A model generated the notes under the pieces. The model did not search any database and had not been told where the DNA came from. It saw nothing but the letters and a program-made list of their open reading frames with translations. 7,121 nt of DNA from JASFRS01 sp050114795 (GTDB lineage: Bacteria; Pseudomonadota; Alphaproteobacteria; Sphingomonadales; CAKZYD01): positions 1 through 7,121 of the forward strand of contig JASFRS010000126.1 in the NCBI GenBank assembly GCA_050114795.1, written 5' to 3'. A program made the position numbers and the translations under genes. Below, in pieces: positions 1 to 4,976 of this stretch. Position 1 is the stretch's first letter, and every line of letters begins with the position of its first letter.

Positions 1-15
1 AGGATTGAATCACAT

Positions 16-48
16 AAAAAACGGGCCGCAGGGAACAGCTGCGGCCCG
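16..48 (-). terminator. Rho-independent terminator of the DUF1192 gene
   Basis: A perfect 10-bp GC-rich stem (22-31 pairs with 39-48) encloses a 7-base loop. Read on the minus strand it is followed at once by a run of six T (complement of 16-21), the classic intrinsic terminator. On the plus strand no T run follows, so it acts leftward. It lies about 107 bases past the stop of the minus-strand DUF1192 gene, and no convincing gene lies between. Confidence 0.85.
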
Positions 49-154
49 ATCTCCAATAAGGAGGCGTCATACAGAGTATCGGAAAAGATGAAACCGAACA
101 TCGCGATCCGATGCTTTAACTTATGCCTCATAAAACTTAATAAATGCTTTAACC

Positions 155-352
155 TCAGCTTTTATTGAAAAGCGCTTCAGCAGCACTACGGCTGCTGGAC
201 TTCTCTTTGATGGCAGCTTCAGATCGCGTAATTTCAGCGCGCAGGACTTCTATGCGTTCATTCAGCGCTTCAAGCGAATAAGGGTCAAGGTCTTCTTTCT
301 GTAATTGTTTAAGCGCACCATCCTTGCGCAGGGGCATATCATCCATATCCAT
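155..352 (-). CDS. DUF1192 family small protein
   Basis: A 65-residue protein of the DUF1192 type. After a short acidic, Met-rich start it has the family pattern of a D-L-x-x-x-S-x-E/A-x-L segment, then an amphipathic helix (ERIEVLRAEITRSEAAIKEK, about residues 33-52), then a conserved-looking S-R-S-A-A-E-A-L-F tail. No signal peptide or membrane segment is visible, so it is probably cytosolic. The family has no established biochemical role that I know of. The frame is open to a GTG at 358, but the ribosome binding site AGAGGT (359-364) abuts that codon and sits 6 bases before the ATG at 352, so ATG 352 is chosen. It is divergent from the quinone oxidoreductase gene, an arrangement I recall from other alphaproteobacteria. 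Family assignment is by pattern memory. Confidence 0.8.
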   Translation of the reverse strand: MDMDDMPLRKDGALKQLQKEDLDPYSLEALNERIEVLRAEITRSEAAIKEKSSSRSAAEALFNKS

Positions 353-358
353 TTTCAC

Positions 359-364
359 ACCTCT
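359..364 (-). promoter_or_regulatory. Ribosome binding site of the DUF1192 gene
   Basis: Minus-strand AGAGGT lies 6 bases upstream of ATG 352 and directly abuts an in-frame GTG at 358. This spacing decides in favour of the ATG. Confidence 0.65.
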
Positions 365-433
365 GCCGTAATTTCTTCATGTCCATGGTTGCGACACTTA
401 ACAGCCTTGGTCAATATAAGTTCGCAAATGATG

Positions 434-440
434 AAAGAGG
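434..440 (+). promoter_or_regulatory. Ribosome binding site of the quinone oxidoreductase
   Basis: AAAGAGG lies 4 bases upstream of ATG 445. It supports the internal ATG, which gives the normal family N-terminus, over the upstream in-frame ATGs at 379 and 385. Confidence 0.65.
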
Positions 441-444
441 CCCC

Positions 445-1422
445 ATGAAAGCGATAATAATTAAAGAACCGGGACCAGCCGATGTCTTGACACCGGCGAA
501 GGTTGAACGTCCAACAGTTGGGGGTCATGATGTCCTTATCAAAGTGCGGGCAGCGGGCATCAATCGCCCTGATGTCCTGCAACGTCTGGGCATGTATCCC
601 CCGCCTCCCGGCGCATCGCCATTGCCTGGCCTTGAGGTCTCCGGCGTTGTTGAAGAAGTGGGCATCTCCGTAAAACGCTATAGGCCTGGTGATGAGGTTT
701 GTGCGCTTATATCCGGTGGCGGATATGCTGAATATTGCGTGGCTCCCGAGGGGCAAGTCTTGCCCAAGCCTCAGACTTTAACTTTTGAAGAAGCAGCCGC
801 CGTTCCTGAAACATTTTTCACCGTCTGGTCCAATGTCTTTGACCGCGCCTGCGCGACCATGGGCGAAACGCTTCTGGTCCATGGAGGAACCAGCGGAATT
901 GGCACCACCGCCATCATGCTGGCTAAGGTCTTTGGCCTGAATGTGATCACGACGCAGGGCAGTGCTGAAAAATGCGAATTCGTCAAAAAACTGGGTGCTG
1001 ACCACGCCATTAATTACAAAGAAGAAGACTTTGTAGAGGCAGTGCAAAAAGCCACTGATGGAAAAGGCGTGGATATCGTTCTCGATATGGTCGGCGGGGA
1101 TTATATTCCGCGCAATATTTCTTGTATGGCCGTTGGTGGACGGCATGTGTCCATCGCATTCCTAGGCGGGCCCATTGCAGAGATTAATTTCGCACCGGTT
1201 ATGATGAAACGCTTGGTCTTAACCGGCTCCACACTGCGTGCCAGATCCGTCGAGTTTAAAGCTGCCATTGCAAACCAACTGGAACGACTCGTATGGCCTT
1301 TGATAGAAGAAGGCGGGATTAAACCAGTGATCGACCAGATATTCCCGCTTGAAGAGGCTAACAAAGCCCATGCGCGTATGGAAAGCGGCGTTCATATGGG
1401 CAAGATCGTGCTCACAATTTGA
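445..1422 (+). CDS. NAD(P)H quinone oxidoreductase, PIG3/zeta-crystallin-like MDR family
   Basis: A 325-residue zinc-independent medium-chain dehydrogenase/reductase, full length for the family. The N-terminal GroES-like domain covers about residues 1-115 (KVRAAGINRPDVLQRLG at 34-49, PGLEVSGVV at 61-69). The Rossmann domain follows, with the nucleotide-binding motif HGGTSGIG at 146-153. The late segment TGSTLRARSVEFKAAIA (260-276) is typical of the PIG3 (p53-inducible quinone oxidoreductase) subgroup. The expected activity is NADPH-dependent reduction of quinones or other electrophilic carbonyls in the cytosol; the true substrate cannot be read from sequence. The frame is open from ATG 379, but those 22 extra residues do not look like the family and lie in the divergent intergenic region. 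The start MKAIIIKEPG at 445 is standard and has a binding site. It is the first gene of a unit running into trcR. I saw no convincing promoter in 353-444. Confidence 0.92.
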   Translation: MKAIIIKEPGPADVLTPAKVERPTVGGHDVLIKVRAAGINRPDVLQRLGMYPPPPGASPLPGLEVSGVVEEVGISVKRYRPGDEVCALISGGGYAEYCVAPEGQVLPKPQTLTFEEAAAVPETFFTVWSNVFDRACATMGETLLVHGGTSGIGTTAIMLAKVFGLNVITTQGSAEKCEFVKKLGADHAINYKEEDFVEAVQKATDGKGVDIVLDMVGGDYIPRNISCMAVGGRHVSIAFLGGPIAEINFAPVMMKRLVLTGSTLRARSVEFKAAIANQLERLVWPLIEEGGIKPVIDQIFPLEEANKAHARMESGVHMGKIVLTI

Positions 1423-1442
1423 CGGCGCTGTTTTTAAGGGAT

Positions 1443-1613
1443 ATGAGGGGCCTGTTTCTCCTTCTGATCTTTGGATCAGTGGCGGACTTGCGATTTAGCC
1501 TTTTCTCATCGAACAGCGCTCGGCAAGCCGTCGGTGTGGCGCTTATGGTGCTGCACCGGGATAAGGCGTATTTTGAACGCGTGATAACGCAGTTTTGGAA
1601 GGACTGGTCATGA
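1443..1613 (+). CDS. Probable small hypothetical protein between the oxidoreductase and trcR
   Basis: An unassigned 56-residue frame from ATG 1443, or 64 residues if a TTG at 1419, which overlaps the oxidoreductase stop, is the start. Its stop TGA (1611-1613) overlaps the trcR start as ATGA, a typical translational coupling arrangement. The N-terminus is hydrophobic (GLFLLLIFGS, residues 3-12), followed by a mixed region and a charged aromatic tail (DKAYFERVITQFWKDWS). The hydrophobic stretch is short for a membrane anchor. By eye about 60% of its codons end in G or C, which favours coding. Against it: AAGGG lies only 2 bases before ATG 1443, and a minus-strand frame also spans the region. 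If it is not a gene, this is a 187-base leader or spacer in the operon. No function can be assigned. Confidence 0.45.
   Translation: MRGLFLLLIFGSVADLRFSLFSSNSARQAVGVALMVLHRDKAYFERVITQFWKDWS
1597..1603 (+). promoter_or_regulatory. Ribosome binding site of trcR
   Basis: GGAAGGA lies 6 bases upstream of ATG 1610. It overlaps an in-frame TTG at 1595, which is therefore rejected as the start. Confidence 0.7.
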
Positions 1614-2224
1614 CCCAACCTTTAATGCCGATGGCAACAGCCGTGTGGCTGATTGACAATACAACGCTGCATTTTAAGCAGATTGCTAAGTTCTGCGGCT
1701 TGCATGAATTAGAAATTCAAGCATTAGCCGACGAATATCCGGCGCGCGTTGTGGGCATTGACCCGGTGCAAAATGGCCAGCTTTCTGCGGAAAACATTAA
1801 GGAATGCGAAGCTGACCCCAAGGCTGAGTTAAAACTTCTATCCGGCGCAGTGCCTGAACAACGCCGCACAAAAGGTCCGCGTTACACGCCCGTTTCGAAA
1901 CGCCAGGATAAGCCGGATGCCATTGCTTGGCTGCTGCGGCATCATCCAGAATTATCAGATGGCCAAATCTGTCGCCTTGTTGGCACGACCAAAGCAACTA
2001 TTACGCAAATTCGCGAACGCAGCCACTGGAATATTCAGAACATCAAACCCCAGGATCCAGTTGGATTGGGCTTGTCCACGCAATCTGAACTTGATGAAGC
2101 TGTGGCCCGGGCTGCCAAACGCCGTGGTGAAACAGCAGAACCTGCACCTGAGCCATCAGAGGTCCCACAATTCACCGGGCCAACAACAGTGACTGACGCT
2201 GAAAATGAAGACGTCAGCGAATAG
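1610..2224 (+). CDS. trcR: DUF1013 family cell-cycle transcriptional regulator TrcR
   Basis: A 204-residue protein with the near-invariant DUF1013 opening (MTQPLMPMATAVWLIDNTTL) and the following KQIAKFCGLHELEIQALAD segment. A second helix-turn-helix-like region spans about residues 102-137 (DAIAWLLRHHPELSDGQICRLVGTTKATITQIRER). The C-terminus (about 172-204) is Pro/Glu-rich and probably disordered. The family is annotated in alphaproteobacteria as the cell-cycle transcriptional regulator TrcR. DNA binding is inferred from the helix-turn-helix pattern; targets cannot be read here. The start is ATG 1610, which has a good binding site, not TTG 1595. It is the last gene of the unit that begins with the quinone oxidoreductase and is followed 7 bases later by a strong terminator. 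No separate promoter is evident, so readthrough from upstream is likely. The family call is strong; the symbol follows family naming. Confidence 0.9.
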   Translation: MTQPLMPMATAVWLIDNTTLHFKQIAKFCGLHELEIQALADEYPARVVGIDPVQNGQLSAENIKECEADPKAELKLLSGAVPEQRRTKGPRYTPVSKRQDKPDAIAWLLRHHPELSDGQICRLVGTTKATITQIRERSHWNIQNIKPQDPVGLGLSTQSELDEAVARAAKRRGETAEPAPEPSEVPQFTGPTTVTDAENEDVSE

Positions 2225-2231
2225 GCATTAA

Positions 2232-2266
2232 AAAAAGCGGCATATTCATGAGAGATGCCGCTTTTT
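2232..2266. terminator. Bidirectional Rho-independent terminator after trcR
   Basis: A perfect 12-bp stem (2232-2243 pairs with 2255-2266), with GCGGCAT at its core, encloses an 11-base loop and has A5 on the left arm and T5 on the right. It would end trcR transcription on the plus strand. Because of the A/T symmetry it could also stop minus-strand transcripts arriving from the DUF465 gene. Confidence 0.9.
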
Positions 2267-2282
2267 CGTTCAAAATTATAAA

Positions 2283-2318
2283 GGCGCGATTTAGAGGGTG
2301 CCCTCCCTGAATCGCGCC
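2283..2318 (-). terminator. Terminator hairpin of the first DUF465 gene
   Basis: A 9-bp stem (GGCGCGATT at 2283-2291 pairs with 2310-2318) encloses an inner GAGGG/CCCTC stem (2294-2298 with 2301-2305). Read on the minus strand it is followed by TTTATAATTTTG, an imperfect U tract, so it most likely ends the DUF465 transcript 38 bases after that stop. A GANTC site (2309-2313) lies in the right arm. Confidence 0.65.
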
Positions 2319-2356
2319 AAACTTAAGCACCAATTGCTTATCTTAACTGCCCCATC

Positions 2357-2524
2357 TCAGGCATTTGCAAAATTACAGATTTCTTCCTTAAGTCGAAGTT
2401 TCTTCTTCTTAAGTCGACTAAGTCGGAGTGTATCCGGATGCGGCCTGTGCTCTTCTTCTGCGATCATGACTTCAAGATTTTTGTGTTTTTGCTCTAGTGA
2501 AACCACGTGCGCATCTTGTACCAT
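2357..2524 (-). CDS. YdcH/DUF465 family small protein
   Basis: A 55-residue, highly charged helical protein of the DUF465 (YdcH) type. It has an N-terminal helix with a glutamate/histidine-rich centre, then the family signature basic stretch SRLKKKKLRLKEEI (about residues 37-50). It is predicted to be a short cytosolic helical hairpin or coiled coil with no signal or membrane segment. The role of the family is unknown. The frame is open 23 codons further upstream, but MVQDAH at 2524 has a perfect ribosome binding site (GGAGGA, 6 bases away) and gives the normal family length. It is transcribed alone, divergent from ubiX. It is related to the second DUF465 gene at 3893-4090, sharing the R-L-K-K-x-K-L-x-L-K-x-E-I core. 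The C-terminus is shorter than in that paralog. Confidence 0.82.
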   Translation of the reverse strand: MVQDAHVVSLEQKHKNLEVMIAEEEHRPHPDTLRLSRLKKKKLRLKEEICNFANA

Positions 2525-2530
2525 GGATAA

Positions 2531-2536
2531 TCCTCC
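2531..2536 (-). promoter_or_regulatory. Ribosome binding site of the first DUF465 gene
   Basis: Minus-strand GGAGGA lies 6 bases upstream of ATG 2524 and is one of the strongest binding sites in the window. It settles the start against the longer open frame. Confidence 0.8.
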
Positions 2537-2625
2537 ATCAATTAAGCCACCAGATAAGATAGGAATTTCATCATAGATTCTAAATAATGTCACGAACGAT
2601 CGAAAACCCGCGTCAAATTTGCATG

Positions 2626-2655
2626 ATTATATCTATATTGTGAAATATTTGAAAA
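2626..2655 (-). promoter_or_regulatory. Possible promoter of the first DUF465 gene in a divergent AT-rich region
   Basis: A minus-strand TATAAT (complement of 2626-2631) matches the -10 consensus exactly, with TTTTCA (2650-2655) 18 bases upstream as a weak -35. This would give a leader of about 95 bases before ATG 2524. A plus-strand TATATT (2634-2639) just to the right could be the -10 of ubiX, but I see no good -35 for it. Consensus-based guess. Confidence 0.35.
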
Positions 2656-2671
2656 GCACCTGGAAAAGACT

Positions 2672-3292
2672 ATGAAGACACAAAGACAAAATGCCAAAGA
2701 TAAGCCTCCCCGACTTATCATCGGAATTTCTGGTGCATCCGGAGTGATTTACGGGGTCCGGCTTTTGGAAATTCTTCGTGACACGCCGGTTGAAACTCAT
2801 CTTGTCATTTCAAAAGCAGCCGAAATGACATTGGCAAGCGAAACAGACCTCAAATCGAAAGATGTGATGGCATTGGCGGACAAATGCTATCCGGTGGGCC
2901 ATGTGGGCGCGGCTATTGCCTCCGGTTCTTTTCCTGCCCACGGCATGATCATTGCGCCTTGCTCGATCCGGACATTGGGTGAGATTGTAACAGGTGTAAC
3001 GACTTCCTTATTAACACGAGCGGCGGATGTTACATTGAAGGAACGGCGACCTCTGGTCCTAATGGTGCGCGAAACGCCTCTTCACACGGGGCATTTAAGG
3101 TCCATGACTGCAGCATCAGAGATAGGGGCAATTATCGCACCTCCGATGCCCGCATTCTACACCCGACCTCAAAATCTGGATGAAATGATTACGCAAAGCG
3201 TGGCTCGACTCTTGGATGTTGTGAAACTTGATTTAGGTGACGCCGCACAGCCAAAGCGCTGGGGCATTGATGTCGACTTTAAAGAGCCCTAA
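2672..3292 (+). CDS. ubiX: Flavin prenyltransferase UbiX
   Basis: A 206-residue member of the UbiX/Pad1 family, full length. UbiX joins a dimethylallyl group to reduced FMN to make the prenylated-FMN cofactor of the UbiD decarboxylase, used in ubiquinone synthesis. The flavin-binding motif GISGASG is at residues 18-24. The family core APCSIRTLGEI is at 95-105, with TRAADVTLKERRPLVLMVRETPLH at 115-138. That segment holds the basic and acidic residues that bind phosphate and take part in catalysis (K123, R125, E134). PAFYTRP (160-166) carries the conserved Tyr at 163. The ribosome binding site is weak (GGAAAAG before ATG 2672), but no other start fits. Basic residues 1-13 precede the first strand. 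No ubiD lies in this window. It is convergent with the TIGR02444 gene, overlapping it by 14 bases at the 3' ends. Confidence 0.95.
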   Translation: MKTQRQNAKDKPPRLIIGISGASGVIYGVRLLEILRDTPVETHLVISKAAEMTLASETDLKSKDVMALADKCYPVGHVGAAIASGSFPAHGMIIAPCSIRTLGEIVTGVTTSLLTRAADVTLKERRPLVLMVRETPLHTGHLRSMTAASEIGAIIAPPMPAFYTRPQNLDEMITQSVARLLDVVKLDLGDAAQPKRWGIDVDFKEP

Positions 3293-3803
3293 GGCCATTT
3301 AATAGTACTGTAATGGATGGTGAGACTGCACCATCCTCAAGGCCCAAAACCTGGATTAAATAATTACGCATAGCCTGATGCGCATAGGACAGTCGTAAAC
3401 CGGCTGTCTCTTTTGCTTGTTCTTCATGTGAGTTGTTATCCGCTGATATCAGAGCCTGCGCATGGCGTTCCGCTATTAATTCCGCATTTTTGAGAGCCTC
3501 ATAACTTTCCGGTTCACCCTTTGCAGCGGCCCGCACTGTACGCAGTGGCTTAAGAATATTTTCTCGCCAATCTTTCACCCGCGCGTTCGCGGCCTCTATT
3601 TGAGGAGGCTCAACAATAAGGCCATGATCCCAGGCCATCCAACAACACCACAGCAAGAGATTGACATCAGCGCCATGTTCATTCTGCAAACGCAGACATG
3701 CATCTTGAACATCGCCCTGCCCATAAAGTGCTAATGAAAACAACCAGAAACCCGCTTCTTCCCCATTCATGCCCAGCGCCCCCAACGACTTTGTTTTTTG
3801 CAT
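3279..3803 (-). CDS. TIGR02444 family (DUF2390) protein
   Basis: A 174-residue protein carrying the TIGR02444/DUF2390 signature near its N-terminus: FWLFSLALYGQGDVQDACLRLQ with HGADVNLLLWCCWMA, together residues 19-57. The remainder is mostly helical and hydrophilic, with a DWRENILKPLRTVRAAAKG segment at 78-96. No signal peptide or obvious membrane span is seen, although 47-57 is hydrophobic. The family has no established function. The start is uncertain: ATG 3803 lacks a clear ribosome binding site, and ATG 3770 (163 residues) is a reasonable alternative with only a distant G-rich stretch. The gene is convergent with ubiX (14-base overlap) and divergent from the second DUF465 gene, so it appears to be transcribed alone. 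Confidence 0.85.
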   Translation of the reverse strand: MQKTKSLGALGMNGEEAGFWLFSLALYGQGDVQDACLRLQNEHGADVNLLLWCCWMAWDHGLIVEPPQIEAANARVKDWRENILKPLRTVRAAAKGEPESYEALKNAELIAERHAQALISADNNSHEEQAKETAGLRLSYAHQAMRNYLIQVLGLEDGAVSPSITVLLNGLRAL

Positions 3804-3835
3804 TTACGATCACGGCCAGACTACCGTTTTTTGCA

Positions 3836-3865
3836 ATTTTATGATAATGTCCGGTCCATCATCAA
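3836..3865 (-). promoter_or_regulatory. Possible promoter of the TIGR02444 gene
   Basis: Minus-strand TTGATG (complement of 3860-3865), an 18-base spacer, and TAAAAT (complement of 3836-3841) match the -35 and -10 consensus in 4 and 5 positions. Transcription would start near 3829, about 26 bases before ATG 3803. The -35 overlaps a 9-bp direct repeat (see the repeat entry). Consensus-based call. Confidence 0.4.
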
Positions 3866-3875
3866 AGGTCCATCA
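3853..3875. repeat. 9-bp direct repeat in a divergent intergenic region
   Basis: GGTCCATCA occurs at 3853-3861 and again at 3867-3875, with a 14-base period. It lies between the divergent TIGR02444 and DUF465 genes and overlaps the proposed minus-strand -35. It could be an operator or a chance duplication. Confidence 0.5.
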
Positions 3876-3892
3876 AGAAAAGCAGAAGATCC

Positions 3893-4090
3893 ATGGACGA
3901 ACAGACGTTGCGGACCAAATTGCGTACGTTAATTGTGGAACATCGGGACCTGGATGCAGCCATTCAGTCCATGTCGCATGACAAAGTATCGGATCAACTT
4001 CAAATTCAACGTCTGAAGAAGCGTAAACTCTCTTTAAAAGATGAAATTTCCCGCATCGAAGACATGCTTCTACCTGATATTATCGCTTAA
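3893..4090 (+). CDS. YdcH/DUF465 family small protein (second copy)
   Basis: A 65-residue charged helical protein. An N-terminal helix with H-R-D-L-D (residues 17-21, a common DUF465 feature) is followed by a loop (SMSHDKVSD) and the signature basic helix IQRLKKRKLSLKDEI (about 38-52). The C-terminus is hydrophobic and acidic (EDMLLPDIIA). The size is typical of the family and no export signal is seen. Function is unknown. The start ATG 3893 has a modest AGAAG site shortly upstream; no better start exists. It shares its basic core with the DUF465 protein at 2357-2524 but little elsewhere, so the two are old paralogs or separate subfamilies, not a recent duplication. Its stop overlaps the stop of the convergent GGDEF gene in a shared TTAA (4087-4090). 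Confidence 0.85.
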   Translation: MDEQTLRTKLRTLIVEHRDLDAAIQSMSHDKVSDQLQIQRLKKRKLSLKDEISRIEDMLLPDIIA

Positions 4091-4809
4091 GCTTTTTGCT
4101 GCTTTAACTCTCGTTTATGGGCATACATGCGTTTATCGGCCTGGTTCAAAACCTCGCTGGGGCTTTCGCCGCGTTTGAACGTATAAACGCCAAAAGCCGC
4201 CCGTGGGTAGAGGGTCTTACCATCGAATGTCACTGGGCTCTCTGAAATAACCCCCGACAACTGCGCCCCTTTTTCTATAGCTTGTTCCTCAGATGCCTGC
4301 ACAAGAAGGACAGCAAATTCATCACCACCCAGGCGTGCTACCACATCTGACTCCCGCACATTATTGGTTAAAATCTCCGCCACCTTAACCAGGACTGCAT
4401 CGCCCATCGCATGACCATAGTCGTCATTGATCTGTTTCAAATCATTCACATCAAAATAAAGCAGACTTGCTTCAATATTATAGCGTTGCGCATAAGAGAT
4501 CGTCCGGGAGAGATCGCGAACAAAAGCGCGCCGATTCGCAATTGGCATGAGCGGGTCCAAATCGGCGATTTTCTCCAATTCCTCCAGGCGCTGGGTCGCA
4601 TTGCAGACATCCCTGCGGAGCTGTTCCATTTCCTGAAGCAAAGTCGTCATTGTTGCGCGCATATGCGGTGTCAGGTCTTCTTGCGAAATTCCTAATAATT
4701 CCGCGACCTTAACGTCTCCATTTAGATTTGATTGTTGCTCCTCCTCATTTTGATCCGCCCCCTTATCGGACCGTAATAAAGACTGAGACTGTGCTTTACC
4801 TATGCTCAT
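4087..4809 (-). CDS. GGDEF domain diguanylate cyclase
   Basis: A 240-residue soluble protein. The N-terminal part (1-50) is hydrophilic and low in complexity (DQNEEEQQ), then comes a helical, probably coiled-coil linker (about 53-82), then one complete GGDEF domain (about 83-236). The active-site loop RLGGDEF is at 159-165, and the first metal-binding Asp is in YFDVNDLKQIND (D120). The product-inhibition site RESD (R152, D155) sits exactly five residues before GGDEF. It should therefore make cyclic di-GMP from two GTP and be feedback-inhibited. The usual LTGLPNRR opening is changed to LMPIANRR, a variation I recall from related alphaproteobacterial proteins. No transmembrane or recognised sensor domain is seen, so the input signal is unknown. 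The start ATG 4809 has GAGAG 6 bases upstream. It is divergent from purE and convergent with the second DUF465 gene. Confidence 0.93.
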   Translation of the reverse strand: MSIGKAQSQSLLRSDKGADQNEEEQQSNLNGDVKVAELLGISQEDLTPHMRATMTTLLQEMEQLRRDVCNATQRLEELEKIADLDPLMPIANRRAFVRDLSRTISYAQRYNIEASLLYFDVNDLKQINDDYGHAMGDAVLVKVAEILTNNVRESDVVARLGGDEFAVLLVQASEEQAIEKGAQLSGVISESPVTFDGKTLYPRAAFGVYTFKRGESPSEVLNQADKRMYAHKRELKQQKA

Positions 4810-4815
4810 CTATTT

Positions 4816-4820
4816 CTCTC
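4816..4820 (-). promoter_or_regulatory. Ribosome binding site of the GGDEF gene
   Basis: Minus-strand GAGAG lies 6 bases upstream of ATG 4809 and supports that start. Confidence 0.55.
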
Positions 4821-4910
4821 AACGCAAAATAGCAATTACGCCACCTTCTAATTAGTGAACAACTTTGGTGAATTAAGTGTAAAGCTTTATTTGTCAGGCG
4901 CATACTATTC

Positions 4911-4938
4911 TTGCGCAATTCAGCAATCCACCTATACT
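4911..4938 (+). promoter_or_regulatory. Promoter of the purE-purK operon
   Basis: TTGCGC (4911-4916) and TATACT (4933-4938), separated by 16 bases, form a good sigma-70-type promoter. Transcription would begin near 4945, about 32 bases before the purE ATG. The purE reading frame is open back to the TTG of this -35 element, which is why a longer purE should not be accepted. The -35 overlaps a small inverted repeat (GCGCA at 4898-4902, TGCGC at 4912-4916). Confidence 0.6.
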
Positions 4939-4976
4939 GCGCTGCTCTTTTCGGGCAGCAATTGGGGCACAGAGAG

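Noticed and set aside
1..168. An open plus-strand frame entering from the left edge and ending at a TGA at 166-168.
   Set aside because: It runs through the terminator hairpin and the antisense end of the DUF1192 gene, its residue composition is unlike a protein tail, and only about 55 codons are open.
386..414. Minus-strand TTGACC with CAACCA 17 bases downstream as a DUF1192 promoter.
   Set aside because: The -35 is good but the -10 is poor, so the promoter cannot be supported.
379..444. A longer quinone oxidoreductase starting at ATG 379.
   Set aside because: The added 22 residues do not match the family N-terminus, and the ATG at 445 has its own binding site.
1412..1618. A minus-strand reading frame opposite the small ORF upstream of trcR.
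   Set aside because: It has no family resemblance and no partner promoter. The plus-strand frame has better junctions with its neighbours.
2386..2426. Repeated CTTAAGTCGA boxes (2386-2395, 2408-2417, with a partial third) that look like a binding-site array.
   Set aside because: They lie inside the first DUF465 gene and follow from its repetitive Leu-Arg/Ser-Arg-Leu coding, so coding explains them.
4911..4976. An extended PurE beginning at TTG 4911.
   Set aside because: The TTG is part of the -35 element of the promoter, and the extra residues are not family-like.
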